Positions 51,255 through 60,927 of a stretch of DNA of 64,000 bases are shown here, one piece after another. A program made the position numbers and the translations under genes. Each line of letters begins with the position of its first letter. The first letter of the stretch is position 1. Under the pieces are notes generated by a model that made no database searches, was not told the origin of the DNA, and saw only the letters and a list, made by a program, of their open reading frames with translations. This stretch comes from an uncultured Tenacibaculum sp. (GTDB taxonomy: Bacteria; Bacteroidota; Bacteroidia; Flavobacteriales; Flavobacteriaceae). The stretch is from contig NZ_CANNBW010000002.1 in the NCBI RefSeq assembly GCF_947502995.1, positions 211,101 through 275,100 of the forward strand, written 5' to 3'.

Positions 51255-52902
51255 ATTACTTTCAATCTATACATTAGTATTATTAATATGTATAGGATGT
51301 ACAAATGAAGAAGAAATAAATTCAAAACCATCAAATTTTACTGTTCAAATAGAGAATTTAACATTAAATTCGGTTAAAGTTTTTTGGACAGAATCAAAAG
51401 ATAATGATGGACAAGCAGTTTTTTATGATCTATTTTTAAACGAATCTAAAATTTTTGACAATAAACAAGTTTTAGAATATGTTTTTAATGATTTGGAATA
51501 CAATAAAAATTATAAAGGAGAAATCATAGCATCTGATCCAGATGGAAATACTATTTCAAAACAATTTGATTTTACAACAGGAGATAAACCTTTACCTTCT
51601 AATTTTAATGTATCAGTAGTAGAAAAAGATGCTTACTTTTCTAAAATAGAATGGACAGCTTCTTCAGATAATTCATCAAATGATAAAATTTTATATGATA
51701 TTTATTTAGACAATGAATTATTGGAAGAAAATAGATCAGAACTTTATTTTTATTTCCCTGAATTAAAAGGGTTGCAAGGTTATAGTGGTAAAGTAGTAGC
51801 CAAGAATTCACAAGGATTTACAATATCAAGAACTTTTAGTTTTACTACTAATTTAAAGGTTTACGATAATACATTAAGTATTTCTAGTCAATCTGATGTT
51901 AATGAATTTATTAAAGGAGGCTATAATATAATTGATGGAAGCCTATTTATAGGAAATAGTTCTGGAATTGCTACTGATATTAAAGATATATCAGGATTCA
52001 AATCTGTTAGAGAAATAAAAGGAGAACATATTAGAATACAGAATACGATATGTGAATCATTAAAAGGACTAGAAAATGCTAAGGCTTCTAGAAGGTTTGT
52101 AAGAATAGAAATTACAGATAATGAAGAATTAGAGCATATTAATGAGTTTTTTTCTGTAGACTATGTTACTTACGCATATGTAGCGGGAAATTCAAAAATG
52201 AAATCTATTGATGGTTTTAAGAAAATAAAATATTTATCACAATTAAATTTAGTTTTAAATGAATCACTTACATCTTTGAGCGGTTTAAGTAATTTTGAAA
52301 GTTTTAACTCTTTAACTATAACAAATAATGAGTCTTTAGAGAATTTGAATGGTTTAGAAAACCTTAAAAGTGTTTTTGATGGATTCGGACAATTTACAAT
52401 AACAAACAACGATAGTTTAGTTAACCTTAATGGTCTTGAGAATTTTAAAGAAGCAAAACTTTTAGTTATAGGAGATAACAAATCATTAGAAAATTTAGAA
52501 GCACTTACAGTATCTAATATTAATAATTTAGTAATTAGAAATAACGATAAGATAACAAGTTTGAAAGGATTAGAAACTTTAGAGAAAAATATTTATTTAA
52601 CAATTAGAGATAACGAGAATCTTGTAAATCTTTCCGGATTAGAAAATATTAGAAATATAAGGGATAGCTACGATCATGAGTTAATTATTATTAATAATAA
52701 AAAACTTGAAAATTTAGATGCTTTAGCTAATTTTTGGTTTGTTAAAGGAAGGTTATTGGTAGAAGATAATGGATTGTTAAATGATTTATGCGGAATAACA
52801 AAACTAGCAAAAGAAGGTGAAGAATTTGGTTATTTTACAATTATTGATAACTTATTTAATCCTACAAAACAAAACTTAATAGACGGAAACTGCTCACAAT
52901 AA
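51238..52902 (+). CDS. Paralogous FN3 plus L-domain-like lipoprotein
   Basis: 554 residues. Lipobox ICIGC (Cys about 21). Two FN3-like domains (about 33-115 and 122-205) and a leucine-rich beta-helical region (about 215-540: SLTSLSGLSNFESFNSLTITNNESL, NLNGLENLKSVFDGFGQFTITNNDSL are typical, 24-25 residue repeats). Starts inside the end of the upstream paralogue, so translation is coupled. Domain order is identical to the upstream gene, but the L-region repeats here are more regular. Probably a surface lipoprotein arising by tandem duplication. Confidence 0.8.
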   Translation: MIAKTKLLSIYTLVLLICIGCTNEEEINSKPSNFTVQIENLTLNSVKVFWTESKDNDGQAVFYDLFLNESKIFDNKQVLEYVFNDLEYNKNYKGEIIASDPDGNTISKQFDFTTGDKPLPSNFNVSVVEKDAYFSKIEWTASSDNSSNDKILYDIYLDNELLEENRSELYFYFPELKGLQGYSGKVVAKNSQGFTISRTFSFTTNLKVYDNTLSISSQSDVNEFIKGGYNIIDGSLFIGNSSGIATDIKDISGFKSVREIKGEHIRIQNTICESLKGLENAKASRRFVRIEITDNEELEHINEFFSVDYVTYAYVAGNSKMKSIDGFKKIKYLSQLNLVLNESLTSLSGLSNFESFNSLTITNNESLENLNGLENLKSVFDGFGQFTITNNDSLVNLNGLENFKEAKLLVIGDNKSLENLEALTVSNINNLVIRNNDKITSLKGLETLEKNIYLTIRDNENLVNLSGLENIRNIRDSYDHELIIINNKKLENLDALANFWFVKGRLLVEDNGLLNDLCGITKLAKEGEEFGYFTIIDNLFNPTKQNLIDGNCSQ

Positions 52903-52960
52903 GATAGAATTAATATTATATCTATAAATTAGTAATTAAATTAACTTATAATTTATAGAA

Positions 52961-53443
52961 GTGCAGAATAATAAATTTACCCTTCTAATTTTAATATTTC
53001 TTTTAAGTTTTATTTTTTTTAAGGTTAATAAAAACGAAAAATATAAAACGGAAGAAGTCAAAACAGTAGACAAAGCGTTAATATATTTAGGTACACCATA
53101 TAAATTTGGAGGAACAACTTCAAATGGAATGGATTGTTCTGGCTTAGTGTATACGGTTTTTAAAGATGAACTAGGCATTACTTTACCAAGATCGTCAAGA
53201 TCGATGAGTACAACTGGAAATAAAGTTGATTATAAAGAAATAAAAAAAGGAGATCTTTTATTTTTTGATATCGCAAGATTAAAAGGAGATATAAACCATG
53301 TTGGGTTAGTAACTTCAGTTACTTCAAAAGAAATAAAATTCATTCATTCAAGTACATCTAAAGGTGTTGTGATAACTTCAATGAATGAATCATATTGGAA
53401 AGATGCTTTTGCTTTTGCAAAGCGAATTAATATTGATAATTAA
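52961..53443 (+). CDS. NlpC/P60 (C40) peptidase, second copy
   Basis: 160 residues from GTG 52961. A single N-terminal hydrophobic segment ([13 protein letters not shown]) without a lipobox suggests a membrane anchor. Triad Cys59 (MDCSGL), His113 (NHVGLV) and His129 (IHSS). Cuts peptidoglycan peptides by family. It is closely related to the C40 lipoprotein at 49096. It converges with obgE, sharing overlapping stops at TTAA 53440-53443. Confidence 0.88.
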   Translation: MQNNKFTLLILIFLLSFIFFKVNKNEKYKTEEVKTVDKALIYLGTPYKFGGTTSNGMDCSGLVYTVFKDELGITLPRSSRSMSTTGNKVDYKEIKKGDLLFFDIARLKGDINHVGLVTSVTSKEIKFIHSSTSKGVVITSMNESYWKDAFAFAKRINIDN

Positions 53444-54429
53444 TTAAGTTTAGACCAAAGTTTATCCTTTAATTCCATTAATCCCATTTGTGCTACTGAA
53501 GATATAAATAAAGTTTCTATACCCTTTGGTAATTCTTCTTTTATTTCAGCTTTTAATTCATCGTCTAACATATCAGATTTTGAAATAGCTAACACACGAT
53601 CTTTATCTAAAAGTTCAGGATTATGCTGTTTTAACTCATTTAAAAGAATATCGTATTCTTTTTTAATATCATCACAGTCTGCAGGAATTAAGAACAATAA
53701 TAAAGAGTTCCTTTCTATATGTCTTAAAAAGTAATGTCCTAATCCTTTTCCTTCAGCAGCTCCTTCAATAATACCAGGAATATCGGCCATTACAAAACTT
53801 TGGTGATTTCGATATTCTACAATACCTAAATTAGGTTTTAAAGTTGTAAAAGCATAATCTGCAATCTTTGGTTTTGCTGCAGTTAAAACAGATAAAAGAG
53901 TTGATTTTCCTGCATTAGGAAATCCTACTAAACCGACATCAGCAAGAATTTTTAATTCAATTCTAAACCAAGCTTCTTTACCGTCGATTCCAGGTTGAGC
54001 ATATCTCGGTGTTTGATTTGTTGGTGATTTAAAGTGCCAGTTTCCTCTTCCTCCTTTACCACCTTCAAGAACAATAACTTCTTGTTCATCATCAGTAATT
54101 TCATAAAGAATTTGATCTGTATCTGCATCTCTAATTATGGTACCTAATGGAACAGGAACAATAACATCTGATCCGTCTTTACCAGTACTTCTACTAGATC
54201 CACCATCACCACCACCTTCAGCTCTAAAATGACGTTTGAATTTTAAGTGAAATAATGTCCACATATTTTTATCTCCTTTGAAGATTACGTGTCCACCACG
54301 ACCTCCATCACCACCATCTGGTCCACCTTTTGCAATATATTTTTCACGATGCAAATGTGCAGATCCACGTCCTCCTTTACCAGAAGAAGCATATATTTTT
54401 ATATAGTCAACAAAATTTCCTTCAGTCAT
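53440..54429 (-). CDS. obgE: GTPase Obg
   Basis: 329 residues. Gly-rich OBG fold (1-157: [38 protein letters not shown]) and G domain with P-loop GFPNAGKST, switch region [16 protein letters not shown] and SKSD. An essential ribosome-associated GTPase. The C-terminal OCT domain present in some species is absent, as usual in Bacteroidetes. Starts 39 nt after the HPRT-Adk fusion stop. Confidence 0.97.
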   Translation of the reverse strand: MTEGNFVDYIKIYASSGKGGRGSAHLHREKYIAKGGPDGGDGGRGGHVIFKGDKNMWTLFHLKFKRHFRAEGGGDGGSSRSTGKDGSDVIVPVPLGTIIRDADTDQILYEITDDEQEVIVLEGGKGGRGNWHFKSPTNQTPRYAQPGIDGKEAWFRIELKILADVGLVGFPNAGKSTLLSVLTAAKPKIADYAFTTLKPNLGIVEYRNHQSFVMADIPGIIEGAAEGKGLGHYFLRHIERNSLLLFLIPADCDDIKKEYDILLNELKQHNPELLDKDRVLAISKSDMLDDELKAEIKEELPKGIETLFISSVAQMGLMELKDKLWSKLN

Positions 54430-54444
54430 TTCTCAAAAATTAAT

Positions 54445-54469
54445 ATTCCCGCCTAAGCGGGAATGTTTT
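54445..54469 (-). terminator. Hairpin between the HPRT-Adk fusion gene and obgE
   Basis: ATTCCCGC (54445-54452) and GCGGGAAT (54457-54464) form a perfect 8 bp stem with a CTAA loop. On the minus strand it comes right after the fusion gene's stop, but the T tract is interrupted (ATATTAATTTTTG). It may attenuate read-through into obgE rather than end transcription. Confidence 0.5.
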
Positions 54470-55587
54470 TATAATGTGTCAAAAACGTCTGCTAAACGTT
54501 TTGTAATATCTTCAATAGACCCAACACCATCAACACCGTAGAAATTACCTTGTGCATTGTAATAATCTTTTAAAACGGCTGTTTTGGTATTGTATTCGTT
54601 AAATCGATTTCTGATTTTTTCTTCGTCAGTATCATCAGAACGACCACTAGTTTTTCCTCTTTCTAAAATACGCTCAACTAATAAATCTTCAGGAACTTCT
54701 AAAGCGACCATTCCGTTAATTCTTTCGTTCTTCTCAGCTAAGAATTCATCTAAAGCTTTAGCTTGATCTTCTGTTCTTGGGAATCCGTCAAAAATAAAAC
54801 CATTTGCCTCAGCATTTTTATTTACTTCAGCTTTTAGCATATTAATAGTAACTTCATCAGGAACTAATTCACCTTCATCGATATATTTTTTAGCTAATAT
54901 TCCTAATTCAGTTTCGTTTTTAATATTGAATCTAAAAACATCACCAGTTGAAATATGAACTAAGTTATACTTTTCTTTAAGCAATTCAGCTTGTGTTCCT
55001 TTACCGGCACCAGGAGGTCCGAATAATACTATGTTTTTCATTTTAGGTTGTGTTGTTAATTGATAAATAGCAGGTAAATTTCTACCCAAACCATTATAGT
55101 CTAAACCATAACCAACAATAAATTTATCTTCTAAATTCTTACCGATGTAGTTAATGTGTAGTTCTTTTCTATACACATCTGGTTTAAAAAATAACGAAGC
55201 TATTTTAAGTTCTTTAATGTTTTTATTTCTGAAGATTTCGTAAATCTCTTGTAGTGTAGTTCCTGTATCAATAATATCTTCTAGTATGATAACTGTTCTA
55301 CCAGAAATATCTTCATTAATACCAATTAGTTTTTTTACTGTTTCCCCAGAAGTTGTACCTTCATAAGAAGCTAGTTTTACAAAAGTGATTTCGCAATCTT
55401 GATTGAATTCTCTAACAAAGTCGGATGCAAAAACAAAACATCCATTTAAAATACCTATAAATAATGGAACTTCACCTTCAGGTAAGTCATTTTTTACTTG
55501 ATGAGCAAGTTGTTTAACTATAGAAGAAATCTCTTCCTTGCTTATTAATTCCTTAAAATATAAATCGTGAAGTTTCTTAATTTTCAT
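54469..55587 (-). CDS. Hypoxanthine phosphoribosyltransferase-adenylate kinase fusion
   Basis: 372 residues in one frame. Residues 1-180 are an HPRT-type phosphoribosyltransferase with the PRPP loop ILEDIIDTGTT (101-111) and the SYEGTTSG loop (74-81). Residues 183-372 are an adenylate kinase with P-loop FGPPGAGKGT (189-198), AMP-site blocks STGDVFR and DGFPRTEDQA, and a short LID. Adenylate kinase is normally separate; here salvage of hypoxanthine/guanine to a mononucleotide is joined to AMP/ADP interconversion. An ATG at residue 183 could give free Adk. The two halves are in frame without a linker of more than about 10 residues. Confidence 0.92.
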   Translation of the reverse strand: MKIKKLHDLYFKELISKEEISSIVKQLAHQVKNDLPEGEVPLFIGILNGCFVFASDFVREFNQDCEITFVKLASYEGTTSGETVKKLIGINEDISGRTVIILEDIIDTGTTLQEIYEIFRNKNIKELKIASLFFKPDVYRKELHINYIGKNLEDKFIVGYGLDYNGLGRNLPAIYQLTTQPKMKNIVLFGPPGAGKGTQAELLKEKYNLVHISTGDVFRFNIKNETELGILAKKYIDEGELVPDEVTINMLKAEVNKNAEANGFIFDGFPRTEDQAKALDEFLAEKNERINGMVALEVPEDLLVERILERGKTSGRSDDTDEEKIRNRFNEYNTKTAVLKDYYNAQGNFYGVDGVGSIEDITKRLADVFDTL

Positions 55588-55612
55588 ATATAGGTAAATA
55601 TACTAATTAAAT

Positions 55613-55660
55613 AAAAAAAACCGTCTTGTTTAACTGATGAATCAGCAGGAACAAAACGGT
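55613..55660 (-). terminator. Rho-independent terminator of secDF
   Basis: On the minus strand ACCGTTTTGTT pairs with AACAAGACGGT (55650-55660 and 55620-55630) over 11 bp, with an inner stem CTGAT-TC-ATCAG, and runs into eight T residues (55620-55613). It lies 24 nt after the secDF stop. Confidence 0.9.
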
Positions 55661-55683
55661 AATTTTATAGTATTCTAATGAAT

Positions 55684-58671
55684 TTATTTTTGAGTTTCTT
55701 TATTCTTAGTAGCATCAAACATAATTGGTGTAGCTACGAATAAAGATGAGTACGTACCTACTATAACACCTACGATTAATGCGAACATGAATCCTTTAAT
55801 ACTATCACCTCCAAAGAAGAAGATAGCTAACATTACTAATAATGTTGTTAAAGATGTATTTATTGTTCTTCCTAAAGTACTGCTTAAAGCTTTATCAACT
55901 AAGTTAGCAGTAAAAGAAGTACTGTTTTCTGCATATTCTCTAATTCTATCGAAGATAACCACGGTATCATTCAGCGAGTAACCAACTACGGTTAATATTG
56001 CTGCGATAAATGATTGACCAATTTCCATATCAAATGGCATGAACTTATATAAGATAGAGAAGATTCCTAATACGATTAAAACATCGTGGAATACAGCTGC
56101 TACTGCACCGATAGAGTAAGAAACTTTTCTGAATCGTAATAAGATATATAAGAAAACCACAAGTAACGATCCAAACACAGCCCAAATAGCTGCCTGCTTG
56201 ATATCATCTGCAATAGTTGGATCAACTTTTCTTGCACTCATTATACCTTGCGCGTTTTCACCTTTATCAAAACCAGGCTTAAAGTTTTCGTAACTTAAAT
56301 CTGTTAAATATGTTTTTAAACCGTTATATAAAGTATTTTGTACAAGTTCGTCTACTTCTTTACTCTTTTCTTCAATTTTGAAAACTGTTGTAATCTTCAA
56401 TTGATTAGAAGCACCGTAAGTTTTAACTTCAGGAGCCGTTCCAAAAACTTCTTTTAAAGAATTAGCAACTTCATTAGCTTTCATGTCTTTATCAAAACGA
56501 ACGACAAAAGACCTACCTCCTTTAAAATCTACACCTTGTTTTAAACCAATTGTAGAAATCGAAGCTAAACCAGCAATAATTAAACCTCCAGAAATGATAT
56601 AAGCTATCTTACGCTTTCTTAAGAACTCAATACTGATGTTTTTAAACCAGTTCTTAGAAATATTTGTGTTGAATGTTAAATTACTGCCTTTAGTTACAGC
56701 TCCATCAACAAATAAACGAGTGATGAAAATTGCAGTAAATAAAGATGTAGCAATACCAATCATTAATGTTAAAGCAAATCCTTTAATTGGACCTGTACCA
56801 AAAATGTATAAGATAACACCAGTTAAGAATGTAGTAATGTTCGCATCGAAGATCGCAGATAAAGCTCCTTTAAAACTAAATCCTTCATTAACTGATTCGA
56901 ATAAACTTTTTCCTGAGTTTAAAGCTTCTTTAATTCTTTCGAAGATAATTACGTTGGCATCTACCGACATACCAATTGTTAATATAATACCAGCAATACC
57001 AGGTAATGTAAGTACTGAATTAAATGATGCTAATACTCCAAAAATGAATAAAATATTTACTACTAGTGCAATGTTAGCATATAAACCAGCTTTACCATAG
57101 TATAATACCATCCATGCTAATACTAATAAAATAGCTAAAGCAAAAGACCACATACTTGCACTAATTGCTTCTTTACCTAAAGATGGTCCAACAACTTCTG
57201 ATTCGATAATTCTAGCAGGAGCAGGTAATTTACCAGCTTTTAATACTGTAGCAAGATCTTGAGCTTCTTCTACAGTCATTGAACCTCCTGAAATAGAAGA
57301 ATTACTTCCTAATTTTTGTTTGATGATAGGAGCAGAGTATACATAATCATCTAAAACGATAGCAACATGTTTGTTGATGTTCTTTTCTGTAAGATTACTC
57401 CACAATTTAGTTCCTTTAGTATTCATTGTCATGCTTACTTCAGGTTTTCCTAATTGATCAAATTGTTGAGAAGCATCAGCAATTACATCACCTTCAATAT
57501 TAGCAATATCTTCTCTATTAGATTTAATAGCATATAAGCGAATATAGCTTTCAGAGTTATCTCCAGAATCAGCACTCTCTGCATCAGCTTTATAATCCCA
57601 TAAGAACTTAGTGTTTCTTAAATTAGCTGGTAATAAAGCAGTGATTTGCTTATTTCTTAATAGGCTCATTACTTTTGCAGTATCTTGGATCTTAGAAAAA
57701 CCAATAATAGAACCATATTGTTGTTGATTAGGTACAAAGTAATTAAATAACATTTTAGAGTCTGCTACAGAAGTAGAATCACTACTGTCATTTAATAAAT
57801 CATTAATATTACTTTTCTCTGTACTATCTTTCTTTTCTGAAACTTCTTTTTCAACAGATTTCTTTAATAAATCAATTGATTTTAAGTTTGCTTGCGCCAT
57901 AAAAGGTAATACCTCAGTATTAGAATATACTTCCCAAAACTGTAATTTAGCAGTACTAACTAATAACTTTTTAACACGCTCTATATCTTTAGCACCTGGT
58001 AATTCAACCTGAATTCTACCAGATGTACCAATTCTTTGAATATTTGGTTGTACAACTCCGAATTTATCTACACGACTTCTCAATACCTGAAAAGCAGTAG
58101 CGATAGAGCTGTTAATTTCTTCTTGTAAAACAGTTTTTACTTCACTGTTAGTTTTATTGAAGTCAATTTTCTCTCGTAATAATTTATTACCAAAGATTTT
58201 TGGGTCGCTTAATTTTATAGCACCCTTACTAGCGTTTTCAAATTCTGTGTAAAATAAATCTATGTAATCATCTTGAGAATCCTTCTGAGCTTCATCAGCG
58301 TTAGCTAAAGCTGTTAAGAAAGTTTCATTTTTAGACTCATTAGATAATCCTATTAAGATATCTTTTACTGATACTTGTAAAATAGCATTAATACCACCTT
58401 TTAAATCAAGACCAAGATTCATTTCTTTGTCTTTAATGTCGTTGTAGGTGTTTCCTAATACTACTTCATTATTTGCAACACTATCAAGATATTTTCTCTC
58501 AAGTCTAGCTAATTCCTTACCACTTTTGTTTTCACCAAGATTTGCTTCAGCATATGCTTTAGCTTCATTTTCAACCTTGTTCCCAAAAAACGTAAATGAT
58601 AATTGGTATAAGCTTACTAATCCGAAAAGGATTGCAAATAATCTGATTAGACCTTTGTTTTGCATTTTCAA
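55684..58671 (-). CDS. secDF: Protein translocase SecDF (fused SecD and SecF)
   Basis: 995 residues. SecD half (about 1-650): the N-terminal DKEMNLGLDLKGGINAILQV motif, a large periplasmic P1 domain, and GLYANIALVVNILFIFGVL. SecF half (about 690-995): STIGLKQGVDFKGGRSFVVRF, VGYSLNDTVVIFDRIRE, GRTINTSLTTLLVMLA. The fused form is normal in Bacteroidetes and Firmicutes. Uses proton flow to pull secreted proteins out of SecYEG. A -7 element precedes it and a terminator follows, so it is likely monocistronic. Confidence 0.97.
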   Translation of the reverse strand: MKMQNKGLIRLFAILFGLVSLYQLSFTFFGNKVENEAKAYAEANLGENKSGKELARLERKYLDSVANNEVVLGNTYNDIKDKEMNLGLDLKGGINAILQVSVKDILIGLSNESKNETFLTALANADEAQKDSQDDYIDLFYTEFENASKGAIKLSDPKIFGNKLLREKIDFNKTNSEVKTVLQEEINSSIATAFQVLRSRVDKFGVVQPNIQRIGTSGRIQVELPGAKDIERVKKLLVSTAKLQFWEVYSNTEVLPFMAQANLKSIDLLKKSVEKEVSEKKDSTEKSNINDLLNDSSDSTSVADSKMLFNYFVPNQQQYGSIIGFSKIQDTAKVMSLLRNKQITALLPANLRNTKFLWDYKADAESADSGDNSESYIRLYAIKSNREDIANIEGDVIADASQQFDQLGKPEVSMTMNTKGTKLWSNLTEKNINKHVAIVLDDYVYSAPIIKQKLGSNSSISGGSMTVEEAQDLATVLKAGKLPAPARIIESEVVGPSLGKEAISASMWSFALAILLVLAWMVLYYGKAGLYANIALVVNILFIFGVLASFNSVLTLPGIAGIILTIGMSVDANVIIFERIKEALNSGKSLFESVNEGFSFKGALSAIFDANITTFLTGVILYIFGTGPIKGFALTLMIGIATSLFTAIFITRLFVDGAVTKGSNLTFNTNISKNWFKNISIEFLRKRKIAYIISGGLIIAGLASISTIGLKQGVDFKGGRSFVVRFDKDMKANEVANSLKEVFGTAPEVKTYGASNQLKITTVFKIEEKSKEVDELVQNTLYNGLKTYLTDLSYENFKPGFDKGENAQGIMSARKVDPTIADDIKQAAIWAVFGSLLVVFLYILLRFRKVSYSIGAVAAVFHDVLIVLGIFSILYKFMPFDMEIGQSFIAAILTVVGYSLNDTVVIFDRIREYAENSTSFTANLVDKALSSTLGRTINTSLTTLLVMLAIFFFGGDSIKGFMFALIVGVIVGTYSSLFVATPIMFDATKNKETQK

Positions 58672-58702
58672 TAATTTAGACTGACTTCTTTTTTAAAACG
58701 TG

Positions 58703-58710
58703 CAAATATA
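58703..58710 (-). promoter_or_regulatory. -7 promoter element of secDF
   Basis: TATATTTG on the minus strand, full consensus, about 30 nt before the secDF start. No clear -33 TTG. Confidence 0.5.
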
Positions 58711-58905
58711 GTATAACAAAAGTAGAAGAAAAAAGAAAACCATAATTTTTACAAGATAGGTTTGTTATAATCATCAAAAATTATTGTATTCATAACGGTT
58801 TTTTAACCCTTTTTAAATGAATTGATAAAAAATTGTCAAGTATTTTAATTATATTTAAATTATAATGTAATTTGGGAAGAAAGTGGTACAAAACAAATTA
58901 ATATT

Positions 58906-59538
58906 ATGTTATTATTTGAGAGACCATTGTTTAGTTTTTTTACTTCTAAAAAATATTACACTTCTTATTACAAGAGAGTTATAAATACATATAAATACCC
59001 AGAGTCTTATATTAGTTTATACCTTTCTCTTGATTCATTTAAGCGTACTTTTCGAACCAAAATCGAAATGAATTTTTCCGAAAGCATACGTTTTGGTACA
59101 TCTTTAAAAAAGGTAAAAAGTAAACTTAAAAAACCTTTTAGGATTGTTAAACAATTAAAATATATTTCAATTTTATTTACTGAACTTAAAATATTAGATT
59201 ACAAGTTTATTGTTGAGATGCATTTTTACAAGCAAGAATTGGTATGTTTTAAATATATATTCAGAGATAATATTAATAAAGAAGAATTAAAGAATATAAT
59301 TGTAAAAAAATATTTGAAAGAGAATTTTTCTTCTTTCAATTTTAATGATTGTCATATTAATGACGAAGATAATAATTGCCTTTTTTTGATAGATGAAGTT
59401 AATCTTTCAGTAAACTATATAGGAAGAAAGAAAGAGTTTTATAATTATGTAATACAATTAAATGAACAAAGAAAGGCTGAAGAATTATTAAAGGATAAAG
59501 AAAGGAGTACTACGTCTAAATTATACAAAAGATTATAA
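58906..59538 (+). CDS. Hypothetical protein, Lys- and aromatic-rich (210 aa)
   Basis: No signal peptide or membrane helix. The first 70 residues are rich in Tyr, Phe, Lys and Ser. A middle block NFSESIRFGTSLKKVKSKLKKP resembles the start of proteins that measure small molecules or bind RNA, but no family is recognised. Strands and helices alternate after that (ILDYKFIVEMHFYKQELVCF). The C-terminus is a charged helix. Isolated gene; function unknown. Confidence 0.45.
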   Translation: MLLFERPLFSFFTSKKYYTSYYKRVINTYKYPESYISLYLSLDSFKRTFRTKIEMNFSESIRFGTSLKKVKSKLKKPFRIVKQLKYISILFTELKILDYKFIVEMHFYKQELVCFKYIFRDNINKEELKNIIVKKYLKENFSSFNFNDCHINDEDNNCLFLIDEVNLSVNYIGRKKEFYNYVIQLNEQRKAEELLKDKERSTTSKLYKRL

Positions 59539-59540
59539 AA

Positions 59541-59570
59541 AAAAGAGAAGTTTTTACTAAACTCCTCTTT
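59541..59570 (-). terminator. Terminator at the 3' end of the coiled-coil membrane protein gene
   Basis: On the minus strand AAAGAGGAGTTT pairs with AAACTTCTCTTT over 12 bp with one G-U, followed by eight T residues. It starts inside the last codons of the 59557 gene. The plus strand also forms a stem, so it may serve the convergent 58906 gene. Confidence 0.75.
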
Positions 59571-60153
59571 GTTTATTTATTTCATCTTGTAATTGTCTCC
59601 TTAACTTTTGTTCTTTCTCTAGAGATTTTTTTCTAAATGTTTCAAATTCTGATTCTATTTCACTTAGATTATTTTTTGCCTTTTTGGTTAAAATATTACT
59701 ACTATTAAATTTTGAAATAAAAAATATTAAAGCAAGTAATAATATTCCTATTAAAGACCAAGTAAACATATTATAAGTAGTCTTATTAGTAGCTATTCCA
59801 AGAACATTTATTTGATTTTCTTTGTCTTGGGAACTAGTTAAATCATTAGTAACTTTATTAATGTTTTCATTCAAAGAAGCTATTTCTTTCTTTTGAGAAT
59901 CTACTATATTTTGTCGAGCAACTATTTCATTCCTTAAAATAGCAACACTATCAAGAACTCTTTTCTGAAAAACTACAAATTCATTTCTTGGAATCATTTT
60001 ATACTCTTTCCAAGTATTTGATAAACCGTAAGCTTTTTTAAATTCATTCTCTATTGTATTTGGTAATTCTTTAATCTCTTTTTTAGTCAATTTTGTTTGA
60101 GCAAATAAAGAAGTTGAAAAAAGTAATACAAATAAAAAGTTGATAGTTTTCAT
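59557..60153 (-). CDS. Exported coiled-coil protein with one membrane segment (198 aa)
   Basis: Signal peptide (MKTINFLFVLLFSTSLFAQ), a predicted coiled coil (about 70-120: VLDSVAILRNEIVARQNIVD), one membrane helix (about 130-152: FTWSLIGILLLALIFFISKF) and a second coiled coil (about 155-195). A double coiled coil across one membrane helix suits a scaffolding or spanning protein. Similar proteins exist in flavobacteria without a known role. Follows the rplT terminator and so has its own promoter. Confidence 0.65.
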   Translation of the reverse strand: MKTINFLFVLLFSTSLFAQTKLTKKEIKELPNTIENEFKKAYGLSNTWKEYKMIPRNEFVVFQKRVLDSVAILRNEIVARQNIVDSQKKEIASLNENINKVTNDLTSSQDKENQINVLGIATNKTTYNMFTWSLIGILLLALIFFISKFNSSNILTKKAKNNLSEIESEFETFRKKSLEKEQKLRRQLQDEINKQRGV

Positions 60154-60183
60154 TAGATATATTTAGATTTCGGGTTGATTTAA

Positions 60184-60213
60184 AAAAACCCAAACGAAAA
60201 AGTTTGGGTTTTT
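60184..60213 (-). terminator. Rho-independent terminator of the thrS-infC-rpmI-rplT cluster
   Basis: AAAAACCCAAAC (60184-60195) and GTTTGGGTTTTT (60202-60213) pair perfectly; on the minus strand they run into seven T residues. It follows the rplT stop by 22 nt. Confidence 0.92.
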
Positions 60214-60235
60214 AGTATAAGCAAGGTTATTAAAC

Positions 60236-60580
60236 TTATTTTACTTTATCTACAATTGCCTTAAAAGCCTCTGGGTTGTTCATAGCTAAATCTGCTAAAA
60301 CCTTACGGTTTAATTCGATGTTGTTAGCTTTTACTTTACCCATAAACTGTGAGTAAGACATTCCGTACTGACGAGCTCCAGCGTTAATACGTTGGATCCA
60401 TAATGAACGGAAGTTTCTTTTCTTGTTTTTACGGTCACGGTAAGCATATTGTAATCCTTTCTCAACCGCATTTTTAGCTACTGTATAAACGTTTTTTCTA
60501 CGTCCGAAGTAACCTTTAGCTTGCTTCAAGATTTTTTTTCTTCTATTTCTTGAAGCTACAGAATTTACTGATCTTGGCAT
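60236..60580 (-). CDS. rplT: Ribosomal protein L20
   Basis: 114 residues, full length. [30 protein letters not shown] is the basic N-terminal tail that reaches into 23S rRNA, followed by the globular part ([24 protein letters not shown]). In other bacteria L20 represses its own operon by binding the rpmI leader. A 94 nt spacer separates it from rpmI. Confidence 0.98.
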   Translation of the reverse strand: MPRSVNSVASRNRRKKILKQAKGYFGRRKNVYTVAKNAVEKGLQYAYRDRKNKKRNFRSLWIQRINAGARQYGMSYSQFMGKVKANNIELNRKVLADLAMNNPEAFKAIVDKVK

Positions 60581-60674
60581 AATTTTCTTGTTTTTGTAGT
60601 AGGCGACTAATTAAATAGTTCTTTATTGAGCCTAACTCCATGGTTAATAATTTATTTTACTACCTAGCGAACTA

Positions 60675-60872
60675 TTATTTTAATAATAATTGTTGCTTAA
60701 TGTTACTCTCGTCAGATTTGTGTACTAACGTTGAGTGTGTTAATGCAAGCTTACGTTTTTTAGACTTCTTTGTTAAGATATGACTTTTAAACGCGTGCTT
60801 TCTTTTGATCTTTCCAGAACCAGTTAACTTAAAACGTTTCTTGGCACTAGATTTAGTTTTCATTTTAGGCAT
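60675..60872 (-). CDS. rpmI: Ribosomal protein L35
   Basis: 65 residues, full length. [33 protein letters not shown] is the L35 signature. Part of the thrS-infC-rpmI-rplT order found widely in bacteria. The 55 nt spacer to infC and 94 nt to rplT may hold regulatory structure, not worked out here. Confidence 0.98.
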   Translation of the reverse strand: MPKMKTKSSAKKRFKLTGSGKIKRKHAFKSHILTKKSKKRKLALTHSTLVHKSDESNIKQQLLLK

Positions 60873-60927
60873 TTTCTGCTATCGTTTTTATCTTGCTTAT
60901 ATATCGTCGTTATTCTAAAAGAATAAA

